Below, piece by piece: positions 1 to 7,801 of a DNA stretch of 64,000 nt. The stretch lies in assembly GCF_029589435.1 (NCBI RefSeq), contig NZ_JARRAG010000002.1, forward strand, positions 3,906,001 through 3,970,000, in the 5' to 3' direction. The position numbers and the translations under genes are program-made. How positions within the stretch are numbered: the stretch's first letter is position 1; each line of letters starts with the position of its first letter. This stretch comes from Paludisphaera mucosa (GTDB lineage Bacteria; Planctomycetota; Planctomycetia; Isosphaerales; Isosphaeraceae). The notes below the pieces were generated by a model. That model made no database searches, was not told where the DNA came from, and was given only the letters and a program-made list of their open reading frames with translations.

Positions 1-394
1 GGATCGCCAGCCGTGGCTTCCAGCTCAGGCTGACGCGGTCGTCGATGAAGCCCACGACCATCATGATCGTCGCCAGGCCCAGGATCAGCGCCAGCTCGCC
101 GGCCCGCTCCCGCAGGCCGTTGGCGTGGCGCGCCACGCCAACGGGCAGGCTGTCGCCGCTGAGCAGGACGACGGCACCGCACGCGCCCAGGACGAGGACG
201 ACCGCCAGCCAGATCGCCACGCCCCCGCCCAGGGGCACCGGCGCCGCGTGCCCCTTGTGGCCCCCCGGCCGGTCCAGCAGCCCCCATCGCGGGGCCATCC
301 GCCGCGCCACCCCGCCGAAGCCCGCGCACAGCACGAACGCCGCCGCGGCCAGGACCGAGCCGAACGTCATCAACAGGCGGAGGTCGTCGGTCAT
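1..394 (-). CDS. WecA/MraY-type glycosyl-1-phosphate transferase, N-terminal part
   Basis: The gene runs off the left edge, so only about 131 N-terminal codons are visible, starting at the ATG complementary to 392-394. The protein is an integral membrane protein: hydrophobic segments lie at about 8-28, 58-80 and 101-118. The motif RWGLLDRPGGHKGH (36-49) followed by PLGGG and the acidic pair in GFIDDR (116-121) are typical of the glycosyltransferase family 4 group (WecA, TagO, MraY). These enzymes move a sugar-1-phosphate from a UDP-sugar onto undecaprenyl phosphate at the inner membrane to start polymer synthesis. The DRPGGHKGH form resembles WecA/TagO more than MraY. It is the third gene of a minus-strand run behind proS, 169 bases after the small membrane gene. 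The exact sugar cannot be told from this fragment. Confidence 0.85.
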   Translation of the reverse strand, partial: MTDDLRLLMTFGSVLAAAAFVLCAGFGGVARRMAPRWGLLDRPGGHKGHAAPVPLGGGVAIWLAVVLVLGACGAVVLLSGDSLPVGVARHANGLRERAGELALILGLATIMMVVGFIDDRVSLSWKPRLAI

Positions 395-507
395 GGGGCG
401 GCACCGTGGAGGCGTCGGGGCGAACGAGGGGGGCCATCAAGGCGGAAGAGGCGTGGAGTGCGGGACGGACGGGACGCTTCGAACTCCGACGGGTCTCGGG
501 CTCGTCT

Positions 508-555
508 CCCCCTCATCCGGCCCTCCGGGCCACCTTCCCCCGCGAAGGGGGAAGG
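508..555. repeat. Dispersed palindromic repeat, copy A
   Basis: A CCCTCATCCGGCC arm and a GGGCC half are followed by the hairpin CTTCCCCC-gcga-AGGGGGAAG. It lies in the gap between the small membrane gene and the transferase gene. Compared with the copies near 5.9-6.1 kb, the stem carries a T to C change on one side and the matching A to G change on the other, so pairing is kept. This is the only copy not in a convergent gap. Confidence 0.75.
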
Positions 556-563
556 GCGTCGGT

Positions 564-845
564 TCAGGATTCCGACTTCGGACGATCCTCGTCCCGGGTC
601 GGCCGGAGGAGCCAGAGGCGGACGGTCAGGCAGGCGACGAGGCAGGCCGAGAACAGGACGAGGAGGACCGCCGCCCCGGCCCACTCGACGGGGCGGTCGG
701 GCGGCCAGCCCCGGCGCTCGCCGCCGGCGAGCAGCAGGGCCAGGCCGAACGGGCCGGCGAACGACACCAGCGTCATCGCGCCGAGCAGGACGTACGCGGA
801 CCGCAGCGCCGGGGCCGCGGGCCGGTTCGGGGGCGGCTCGGTCAT
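564..845 (-). CDS. Small two-helix membrane protein coupled to proS
   Basis: A 93-residue protein of unknown function. After a proline-rich start (MTEPPPN) it has two hydrophobic helices at about 17-41 and 55-75 and a charged C-terminal tail (RPTRDEDRPKSES). Its ATG overlaps the proS stop as ATGA, a four-base overlap that suggests translational coupling. This is why I place the start at 845 and not at the further upstream in-frame ATG, which would lie deep inside proS. I recognise no family. Confidence 0.65.
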   Translation of the reverse strand: MTEPPPNRPAAPALRSAYVLLGAMTLVSFAGPFGLALLLAGGERRGWPPDRPVEWAGAAVLLVLFSACLVACLTVRLWLLRPTRDEDRPKSES

Positions 846-2620
846 GACGACTTCGCGGCTTCGCGCTTCGAGCGGTTGACGAGGCACGTGTTGTGGTGCT
901 TCTCCTCGGCGGCCTTCAGCTCGGCCAGGATCGAGTCGCCGGCGGTCTCCAGGGGGAGGCTCTGGGCCTCGGTCTCGTGCCGCCACTTGATCTCGATCTT
1001 GCCCTCCTTCAGCCCGCGCTCGCCGATGACGACCCGCAGCGGGACGCCGATCAGGTCGACGTCCTTGAACTTGAACCCCGGGCGCTGGTCGCGGTCGTCG
1101 AGGATCACGTCATAGCCGGCGGCGACGAGCTTCTTCTCGATCGACTCGGCCGCGGCCATGACGGCCGCGTCCTTGACCGAGAGCGGCACGACGGCCACCT
1201 GGTACGGGGCCAGGTTCAGCGGCCAGATGATGCCGTTGGCGTCGTGGCCGGCCTCCACGGCCGCCGCGACGATCCGGTTCACGCCGATGCCGTAGCAGCC
1301 CATGATGATCGGGATCTCGACCCCCTTCTCGTCGAGGTACGAGGCCCCCATCGCCTTGGAATACTTCGTCCCCAGCTTGAAGACGTGGCCGATCTCCAGG
1401 CCCGCCTTCACGACCATCGCCGCGCCGCAGCGGGGGCAGGGGTCGCCGTCGTCGGCGTTGCGGAGGTCGGCCAGGCGGTCGAGCTTGAAGTCGCGGCCGG
1501 GGACGACGCCCGTCAGGTGGACGTCGACCTCGTTGCCGCCGACCACGATCGTCTCCATCGCCGCGACCGCCTTGTCGACGATCAGGGGGATTTGGATCGC
1601 GACCGGACCCAGGAACCCGATCGGGGCCCCCGTCGCCTTCTGGATCGAGTCGGCGTCGGCCGGGGCGAGGGTCGTCGCGCCAAAGGCCCGGCGGACCTTG
1701 GCCTCGTTGGCCTCGTGGTCGCCCCGAAGCAGGATCGCGACCGGCTTGCCGTCGGCGAGGTAGACCAGCAGCTTGCCCGAGGTCGGCTCGGCGACCTTGA
1801 GGAAGGCGCAGACGTCGCGGATCGTCTTCCGGCCCGGCGTCCGGACGGCCTCGTAGGCCGGGGCGTCGGCGGCGATCGTCCGGGCGGGGGCGTCGGCGAC
1901 CGCGCCGACCTCGGCCTTCTCCTGGTTGGCCGCGTAGCCGCAGGCGAGGCACTGGATGACCTTGTCCTCGCCGGTGGAGCAGGGGACCATGAACTCGTGC
2001 GAGGCGTCGCCGCCGATCGGGCCCGACTCGGCCTCGACGACCACGTACGGCAGGCCGCAGCGGTCGAAGGTCCGGCAGTAGGCCTCGTACATGGCGTCGT
2101 AGCTGGCGTTGAGCTGGTCGACGTCGGCGTCGAAGCTGTACGCGTCCTTCATCAGGAACTCGCGGGTCCGGAGGATCCCGAACCGCGGCCGGGGCTCGTC
2201 GCGGAACTTGGTCTGGATCTGGTAGAGCGTGATCGGCAGCTGCTTGTACGAGCTGATCAGGTCGCGGACGAGGTCGGTGACGACTTCCTCGTGCGTGGGG
2301 CCGAGGGCCATGTGGTGGCCGCCGCTGATCGTCAGCTTCATCAGGAGGTCGCCGAAGGTCTCGAACCGGCCCGACTCCTTCCACAGCTCGATCGGCTGGA
2401 GGGCGGGCATCAGCAGTTCGAACGCGCCGGCGGCGTCCATCTCCTCGCGGATGATGGCCTCGGCCTTCTTCAGGACGCGCAGGCCCAGCGGCAGGTACGT
2501 ATACGCCCCGGCCCCGAGCTGGCGGATCATGCCGGCCCGCATGAGCAGGATGTGGCTGGGCGCGACGGCGTCGGCCGGGGTTTCCTTGAGCGTCGGGATC
2601 AGGGCGCTGGACCACCGCAC
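842..2620 (-). CDS. proS: Prolyl-tRNA synthetase, bacterial type with editing domain
   Basis: A class II aminoacyl-tRNA synthetase that charges tRNA-Pro in the cytoplasm. It is 592 residues from the GTG at 2618-2620, which has GGAGGT seven bases upstream. The N-terminus then reads RWSSALIPTLKETPADA, matching the family start. A longer ATG frame adds 47 low-complexity residues and is unlikely. Visible landmarks are GPTHEEV (107-113), class II motif 2 around FRDEPRPRFG (139-148) followed by RTREF, and motif 3 near MGCYGIGVNR. About 180 residues between motifs 2 and 3 match the INS editing domain that removes Ala-tRNA-Pro. The anticodon-binding domain is C-terminal (DDRDQRPGFKFKD). The length is close to the 572 residues of the E. 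coli enzyme. Confidence 0.97.
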   Translation of the reverse strand: MRWSSALIPTLKETPADAVAPSHILLMRAGMIRQLGAGAYTYLPLGLRVLKKAEAIIREEMDAAGAFELLMPALQPIELWKESGRFETFGDLLMKLTISGGHHMALGPTHEEVVTDLVRDLISSYKQLPITLYQIQTKFRDEPRPRFGILRTREFLMKDAYSFDADVDQLNASYDAMYEAYCRTFDRCGLPYVVVEAESGPIGGDASHEFMVPCSTGEDKVIQCLACGYAANQEKAEVGAVADAPARTIAADAPAYEAVRTPGRKTIRDVCAFLKVAEPTSGKLLVYLADGKPVAILLRGDHEANEAKVRRAFGATTLAPADADSIQKATGAPIGFLGPVAIQIPLIVDKAVAAMETIVVGGNEVDVHLTGVVPGRDFKLDRLADLRNADDGDPCPRCGAAMVVKAGLEIGHVFKLGTKYSKAMGASYLDEKGVEIPIIMGCYGIGVNRIVAAAVEAGHDANGIIWPLNLAPYQVAVVPLSVKDAAVMAAAESIEKKLVAAGYDVILDDRDQRPGFKFKDVDLIGVPLRVVIGERGLKEGKIEIKWRHETEAQSLPLETAGDSILAELKAAEEKHHNTCLVNRSKREAAKSS

Positions 2621-2765
2621 GGCGCGTACCTCCGGGAATCGGGCGGACAGGGGCGGAATCGTCCCGAGCAGTCTACCAGATGGAGGCGGGGGAGGAGAGA
2701 TGGGTTCGGCGGGCGTCCCCGCCCCGGAACGACGGGGGTGAGCCGCGAGTCGCATCCGCACGACG

Positions 2766-3167
2766 TCAGGCTCGTCTCGCGGCGAGGACTTCGAGCATCA
2801 GCACGCCGGCCGCCGCCAGTTGCCAGGCGATCCAGAGGAACGCCCACAGGACGACGCCGGACGGGGCCGCCGACCACACCTTGACGAGATAAGGTACACC
2901 CTCGTTCCAGGTCGCGAAGATCAGGAGGAGGTCCGTCAGCAGCGTCGCCGTCGCGACCCACGCGAGGAGCGGCCTGCGAGATCCTCGCGGCGAGGCCAGG
3001 GCCACCCCGAAAGCGGGCACGAGAAGGACGCCGACGGCCGAGAAACCCGCGGAGACCCAGCCGTGGCCGCCTCCCACGAGGCGGAAGGCCGCCGCCGCGA
3101 CGCCGCAGCCGTAGACGAGTCCCAGGAAACCCAGGCCGATCGTGTAGAGGAGCCACCGGTCGGTCAT
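2766..3167 (-). CDS. Four-helix membrane protein of unknown function
   Basis: A 133-residue, strongly hydrophobic protein with four predicted membrane spans at about 5-28, 37-58, 67-85 and 101-125, and only short loops. I chose the start MTDRWLLYTIG because the first helix begins straight after it; an upstream in-frame start adds 18 polar residues with no better ribosome site. It lies 145 bases upstream of proS on the same strand. No family motif is recognised. Confidence 0.6.
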   Translation of the reverse strand: MTDRWLLYTIGLGFLGLVYGCGVAAAAFRLVGGGHGWVSAGFSAVGVLLVPAFGVALASPRGSRRPLLAWVATATLLTDLLLIFATWNEGVPYLVKVWSAAPSGVVLWAFLWIAWQLAAAGVLMLEVLAARRA

Positions 3168-3607
3168 ATCACCACTCACTCTGATGTCGGGGCGGCCGAC
3201 GGCGTCGGTCGTTCTGTTCACTGTAAACGAGAGTGCTTATCCCGTCACATCGGGGGGATCCGCCCGGCCCAACCCCCCTCGCGCACGGAGCCCGCGGACG
3301 AACAGGCCCATTCGGCGCGACTCGGCCGTCCGGGGCGCACGGCGCGACTCGCGTGACGCGAACTCGGGGCGCGAGGAACGGGGATTTCGCGGAGACGGCG
3401 GGGCGGCGGCGGGACGATGTTGAGACCAACGAGAGGTTCGCGCGTCCCGTGGCCGCGTGCGGCGCGGCGGCGTGGGACGCCGGCGATCCGGTCCGACCGT
3501 AATTTCCGTGCCCCGCGACGGTTCAACCGAGAATGAAGGCCGAGGCGCGGCGGAGGCCCCCATCGATCGGGGCCCTTCGAGCCGCCCGGGCCGCAGGGAG
3601 GTGTTCG
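3168..3607. other. Divergent intergenic region
   Basis: About 440 bases between the divergent four-helix protein and the LEPR/CARDB gene. It holds a short AT-richer stretch near 3216-3245 (TTCTGTTCACTGTAAAC) that may contain promoters, but I cannot assign clear -35/-10 boxes. Frames that stay open here are rich in Arg, Ala, Gly and Pro, as expected by chance at this GC content. No RNA gene or repeat is seen. Confidence 0.5.
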
Positions 3608-4738
3608 GTGGTGTCAAGGGATTCACTCCGCGCGCGGCAGGCTCGTCGAGCGCTCCGCCGGACCGGGACGGCCGCGCCGGAGCGGCTGGAAGACCGGCAG
3701 TTGATGGCATATACCTCGCTGGGCTTCTCGGTCGCCGACCTGGCGATCTCGGGCGAGTCCGCGCCGACGGCCGCCTGGGGCGGGACGCTGACGATCCAGG
3801 TCACGCTAAGGAACCTGGGCGCCAGCACGATCGTCGAGCCGACGTCGCTCGTCCCCGCGACCCAGGTGCAGATCGGCCCCGACGGCGCGGTCGTGCCCTC
3901 GTACTACACGCCGAGCCAGGCCGACGCCCCGGACTCGACGATCGCCGTCTACCTCGTGCCCAAGGGCAAGGGCCCCGCCGGCGGGCTGCAGATCGGCACG
4001 ATCGACGCCCCGGCGCTCTCGCAGAACAACATCGAGCAGTTCCAGTCGACCCTGACGCTCCCCGCGCAGCCCGCCGGGTTCGCGGCCTCGGGGAACTACA
4101 CGATCCGCCTGGTCGCCAACGCCGACCGCTCGGTGCTGGAGTCGAACTACCGCAACAACGTCAGCGCCCCGCTGAACGTCAAGCTGCTGCCGGCCCCGGC
4201 GCTCTCGGCGCTCCGCGTCACCGCGTTCGACGTCCCGGACGGCCTCTCGCCCGGCGACACGATCGCCCCGTACATCCAGGTCTCCAACCTGGGCAACGGG
4301 GCGCTGACGTCGGACGTCCAGGTCGCCGTGGTGGCCTCGACCTCGCCCGACTTCAACCTGGGCAGCTCGATCGTCTCGATCTACACGATCAACGGCGGGA
4401 TCCCCGGGCTCAGCTCGGTCCCGCTCCCGAACGCCGCCCGCCACGGCCGGGGCTTCCGCGCCCTGCAGAACAGCGGCATCATCACGCCGCGGTCGAACGT
4501 CGCCACGATCCAGGGGGCCAACGCGACCCTGCCGACGAGCCCGAGCACCTACTATATCGGCGTCGTGATCGACCCCTTCAACCAGCTGAACCTGCCGAAC
4601 CAGCCCGCGAACCGCCTGGAGCTGGTGAAGACGGTCACGACGACCGCCAACCCGCTGTCGCCGACCGGCGTCTCGGGCTCCCCGGGCGCCTTCGACTTCC
4701 AGACCCCGCCCGACGGCGTGGCGATCGGGATCATCTGA
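3608..4738 (+). CDS. Exported surface protein with LEPR-type motif and CARDB-like domains
   Basis: A 376-residue protein from the GTG at 3608, which has AGGGAGG six bases upstream. An ATG-type start at 3533 adds 25 residues and lacks such a site. The N-terminus is basic and carries PERLEDRQLM (25-34), the LEPR-xLL-type signature of planctomycete cell-surface or secreted proteins. It is followed by two beta-rich repeats resembling CARDB adhesion modules. Each has the order LSVADLAISG or LRVTAFDV, then GDT, then IQVT/IQVSNLG, then a hydrophobic strand with SNYRNN or NQPANR. There are no catalytic motifs. A role in the cell envelope or extracellular adhesion is inferred. The gene stands alone and is transcribed away from the four-helix protein. 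Confidence 0.75.
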   Translation: MVSRDSLRARQARRALRRTGTAAPERLEDRQLMAYTSLGFSVADLAISGESAPTAAWGGTLTIQVTLRNLGASTIVEPTSLVPATQVQIGPDGAVVPSYYTPSQADAPDSTIAVYLVPKGKGPAGGLQIGTIDAPALSQNNIEQFQSTLTLPAQPAGFAASGNYTIRLVANADRSVLESNYRNNVSAPLNVKLLPAPALSALRVTAFDVPDGLSPGDTIAPYIQVSNLGNGALTSDVQVAVVASTSPDFNLGSSIVSIYTINGGIPGLSSVPLPNAARHGRGFRALQNSGIITPRSNVATIQGANATLPTSPSTYYIGVVIDPFNQLNLPNQPANRLELVKTVTTTANPLSPTGVSGSPGAFDFQTPPDGVAIGII

Positions 4739-4895
4739 GACGGACGGCGTGACGGTGCGGGGCGGGGCGGGGGCGGGGTGCCGCCCTTGACCCCGCTCCG
4801 CCGGGGCTCCTAGAATCGACCCCGTGTCGCGGCGCCCCGCCCCGCCCGGCGTTTCCGCCCCCGTCCCCGCCCCCCGAGCCGAGCCCATCCATCCC

Positions 4896-5894
4896 ATGAG
4901 CCGTCGCTACGTCAACCAACTTTCGCACGGGGACTCGGTCGACGAGGCGTTCCTGGTCGCGGACAAGCAGCTCCGCGCCAACCGCCAGGGCAACCTGTAC
5001 CTCCAGCTCGAACTCCGCGACAAGACGGGCAGCGTCGGCGCGCGGCTCTGGAATGCGACCGAGGAGCTGGCGCGCACCTTCGAGCCCGGCGACTACCTGC
5101 TGGTCCGGGGCAAGACGCAGATCTTCCAGGGCTCGCTGCAGATCATCCTGACCCACCTCGACGTCCTCGACCCGACCCGCGTCGAGCCCGAGGACTTCCT
5201 GCCCCAGAGCTCGCAGAACGTCGCCAAGCTGTTCAACCGCCTCCGCGAGCTGCTGCTGGCGATGCACGAGCCCCACCTGCGGGCCCTGGTCGAGTGCTTC
5301 CTGATCGACGAGGAGTTCGTGGCGAAGTTCACCGCCGCCCCCGCCGGCATCAAGAACCACCACGCCTACCAGGGGGGCCTGCTGGAGCACGTCGTCAACA
5401 TCCTCAACGTCGCCGACCGGATCCTGGAGTTCTACCCCGAGGTCGATCGCGACCTGCTCCTCACCGGGGTCTTCCTGCACGACATCGGCAAGATCGAGGA
5501 GCTGTCGTACGAGCGGTCGTTCGCCTACACCGACGAGGGCCAGCTCGTCGGCCACCTCGTCATGGGGGTCGAGATGCTCCGCGACAAGGTCGAGCGCACC
5601 GCCGACCTGACAGGCGAGCCGTTCCCCCCCGAATTGCTGCTGCGGCTCAAGCACATGATCGTCAGCCACCACGGCGCCCTCGAGTACGGCAGCCCCAAGC
5701 TGCCGATGACGCTGGAGGCGGTCGCCCTGCACTACCTGGACAACCTCGACGCCAAGATCCACACCTTCGGCCGCGAGATCCGGGACGACCCCGTCCGCGA
5801 ATCCACCTGGACCCCCTTCCAGCAGAGCCTCGGCCGCCGCCTGTTCAAGGGGACCACCGCCCGCGACACCCCCGAGGGGACCGACGAGGCCTGA
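4896..5894 (+). CDS. YhaM-type 3'-5' exoribonuclease (OB fold plus HD domain)
   Basis: A 332-residue cytoplasmic protein. An N-terminal OB-fold nucleic-acid-binding domain (about 13-90, with LRDKTGSVGARLWN) precedes an HD phosphohydrolase-type domain with HHAYQGGLLEH (155-165) and LHDIGK (194-199), then a later SHHG. This order matches YhaM/CBF1 exonucleases, which degrade RNA from the 3' end. I took the ATG at 4896 (MSRRYVNQLSHGD), since residues before it in the longer GTG frame are only Pro/Ala/Arg. No strong ribosome site precedes either start. It ends just before an inverted pair of palindromic repeats in a convergent gap. The family call is firm; the substrate is inferred from the family. 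Confidence 0.88.
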   Translation: MSRRYVNQLSHGDSVDEAFLVADKQLRANRQGNLYLQLELRDKTGSVGARLWNATEELARTFEPGDYLLVRGKTQIFQGSLQIILTHLDVLDPTRVEPEDFLPQSSQNVAKLFNRLRELLLAMHEPHLRALVECFLIDEEFVAKFTAAPAGIKNHHAYQGGLLEHVVNILNVADRILEFYPEVDRDLLLTGVFLHDIGKIEELSYERSFAYTDEGQLVGHLVMGVEMLRDKVERTADLTGEPFPPELLLRLKHMIVSHHGALEYGSPKLPMTLEAVALHYLDNLDAKIHTFGREIRDDPVRESTWTPFQQSLGRRLFKGTTARDTPEGTDEA

Positions 5895-5920
5895 GCCTCG
5901 CCTCTCCGACCGCTGCCATC

Positions 5921-5967
5921 CACCTTCTCCCCTGGTGGGAGAAGGTGGCCGGAGGCCGGATGAGGGG
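5921..5967. repeat. Dispersed palindromic repeat, copy B
   Basis: The hairpin CCTTCTCCC-ctggt-GGGAGAAGG is followed by a short GGCC-gga-GGCC hairpin and the tail GGATGAGGGG. It begins 27 bases after the exoribonuclease stop. It is an almost exact reverse complement of copy C at 6042-6089, so the two could also pair as a large stem with a loop of about 75 bases. The site is the gap between two convergent genes. Confidence 0.85.
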
Positions 5968-6041
5968 CTCCTCATGCGAGACCGGCCCATCGCATTCCAC
6001 GAAGTCGCGCCGGCCTCGAAGTCCGAGGCCCCGATGGGGTC

Positions 6042-6089
6042 CCCCTCATCCGGCCCTGAGGGCCACCTTCTCCCACCAGGGGAGAAGGG
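6042..6089. repeat. Dispersed palindromic repeat, copy C
   Basis: Inverted partner of copy B. It reads CCCTCATCCGGCC, GGGCC, then CCTTCTCCC-accag-GGGAGAAGG. It ends 34 bases before the stop codon of the convergent ceramidase-like gene. Together with B it could act as a two-way transcript end or mRNA-stabilising structure; that role is inferred only from its position. Confidence 0.85.
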
Positions 6090-6122
6090 TGATGTGCGGC
6101 GAATTAGCCATGCGGCGGTCGG

Positions 6123-7580
6123 TCATTCGGGCCAGAGGGCGTTGATCAGCTCGACCGTCCGGTCGCTGAGCACCTGCCCCCCTTCGGGGCCGACCTCGTT
6201 GCTCTCGGCGATGGCGCTGTAGCCGCCGCCGCGGACGGCGGGCTCGGTGGGGAGGTACGAGCCCGGCCCGGCGAGCTGGATCAGGAAGGTCTGCAGGGCT
6301 CGGCTGCGGGCCTTCATCTGGATGCCGTACTGGGTGTACAGCTCGAACGGGTTGGTGGCGATGGCGACGTCGCCGAGGCGGAGGACGTGAAGCTCCATCG
6401 TGTAGGGCGAAGTCGAGCCGGCCTCCTGCTTGCGGCGGCGGTCCACGACGTCCTGGTGCCAGAGCATGAGCCGGCGATGGGCCGGATTCCTGGAGAGCTC
6501 CTCGACCTTCGCCGCGGCCGAGGCGGCGTCGGCCTCGGTGACGATCCGCAGCGGGAGTTCGAGGCGATCGACCTTGTGGACCAGCGGCGCCCCGGCGACC
6601 TGCTCTTGCCGGGCCCCCTCGTACGCCTCTTCCCAGGCGGCGACGACCCTCGCGGCCAGCTCCTCCAGCCGGGAGCGCCTGCGAAGGGCCCGCATGCGGT
6701 CCTCGGCGCGCTTGCGGTACATCAGGTGGGGCGACTGGTCGCCCGCCGCGCCGGTCCAACCGAGAACGACGAGGTCGGCGCCGTGCTTGGCGTGCAGGGC
6801 CTCGCGGATCTGGTGCCAGAAGTCGGCGTTCAACGAGGACTCGCCCTCGACCTCCTGGGCCGGGCAGGCGACGTTGACGGCCGTCGCCCGGAGCTTGCCC
6901 TCGGCGTCCCAGACGAAGAGGACCTCGACGCCCTGGTCCTCGGGGCCCTCGATGCCCCGGAAATCGGCCTTCTCGGTCGGCCCGTACATCACCGCGCGGC
7001 CGTCGGCGTAGACGGATCGCCGGTTCTGGGCGATCACGGCGTGCCCCAGGCCCCAGCCGACCTTGCTCGGCTTCCGCGCCTCCCACGCCTGGACGGCCGC
7101 GTCGGCCACGCGCTCGGCGAGGAACGCGATGTACTCGCCCGGCTGGACCACGCCGTCCTTGGGGATCTCGTAGTTCCCTTCCTCGACCACTGGCGCGGTG
7201 TGGGTGTGGGTCGCGCTCAGGATCAACTTCCGGTCGTCAAATCCGGGGATCCGCCGCCGGACGTGCACTCGGGCCTTGTCGAGGACCGGGTGCGGGATCG
7301 CGACCAGGTCGCAGGCGACCAGGATCGCCTGGTCGAGGACTTTCTCGCCGTCGCGCGATTCCAACGCCAAGGCCGCCGCGACGACGGGGCTCGCCACCTC
7401 GCGCGAGATCCGCGTGTGCATCTGCCCGGAGAGCGCGACCGGCCGATCGGGGGTGATGCCGACCACGGCCGCCCCCGCGTGCAGCTCGCTCGCCGAGACG
7501 GCCGGTGCGACTCCGAACGCCGTCAACCCGGCGAGCACCAAGCCCGCGCGGAATGCGCATACCGCTGTCGTGATCTTCAT
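6123..7580 (-). CDS. Secreted neutral/alkaline ceramidase-like protein
   Basis: 485 residues from the ATG at 7578-7580, with AGGGA about eight bases upstream. A signal peptide (about 1-31) ends near APAVSASE. The early motif GITPD (41-45) and the HTH zinc-site-like SATHTHTAPVV (122-132) match the N-terminal domain of neutral, non-lysosomal ceramidases, which split N-acyl-sphingosine. Further family-like segments are the GWTGAAGDQSP region in the middle and NPFELYTQYG near the end. At 485 residues it is shorter than full ceramidases of about 650-700, so it is probably the planctomycete one-domain form without the C-terminal immunoglobulin-like part. The substrate is uncertain. It is convergent with the exoribonuclease and divergent from rnr. 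Confidence 0.75.
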   Translation of the reverse strand: MKITTAVCAFRAGLVLAGLTAFGVAPAVSASELHAGAAVVGITPDRPVALSGQMHTRISREVASPVVAAALALESRDGEKVLDQAILVACDLVAIPHPVLDKARVHVRRRIPGFDDRKLILSATHTHTAPVVEEGNYEIPKDGVVQPGEYIAFLAERVADAAVQAWEARKPSKVGWGLGHAVIAQNRRSVYADGRAVMYGPTEKADFRGIEGPEDQGVEVLFVWDAEGKLRATAVNVACPAQEVEGESSLNADFWHQIREALHAKHGADLVVLGWTGAAGDQSPHLMYRKRAEDRMRALRRRSRLEELAARVVAAWEEAYEGARQEQVAGAPLVHKVDRLELPLRIVTEADAASAAAKVEELSRNPAHRRLMLWHQDVVDRRRKQEAGSTSPYTMELHVLRLGDVAIATNPFELYTQYGIQMKARSRALQTFLIQLAGPGSYLPTEPAVRGGGYSAIAESNEVGPEGGQVLSDRTVELINALWPE

Positions 7581-7801
7581 GCGTTCGTCCCTGCATCGGT
7601 AGGAGGTCGTGCCCGGGCCGCTCGGCTGGGGAGGGCGCCGAGGGCGACCGACCCGTTGTAAACGCACGGCCGGACCCACGCAAGCTTCGCACGGGTCGGC
7701 GTCGGGACGGCCGGGATCGTCGGCGTGGAAGCGCCGGGGATGGTATCCTATGGGGAAAGTCGCCCGATCGTCTTCAGAATGCGCCCGAGGTCGTCGCCAT
7801 C

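Noticed and set aside
893-2884. Long open frame on the plus strand opposite proS
   Set aside because: Composition is dominated by Asp, Val, Leu, Arg and Gly in the mirror pattern of the real gene's GC-rich third codon positions. It has no domain, no ribosome site and lies wholly opposite a firm gene.
5921-6089. Possible insertion-sequence ends formed by the inverted pair
   Set aside because: The interval holds only about 75 bases with no transposase and no target-site duplication; other copies show a repeat family.
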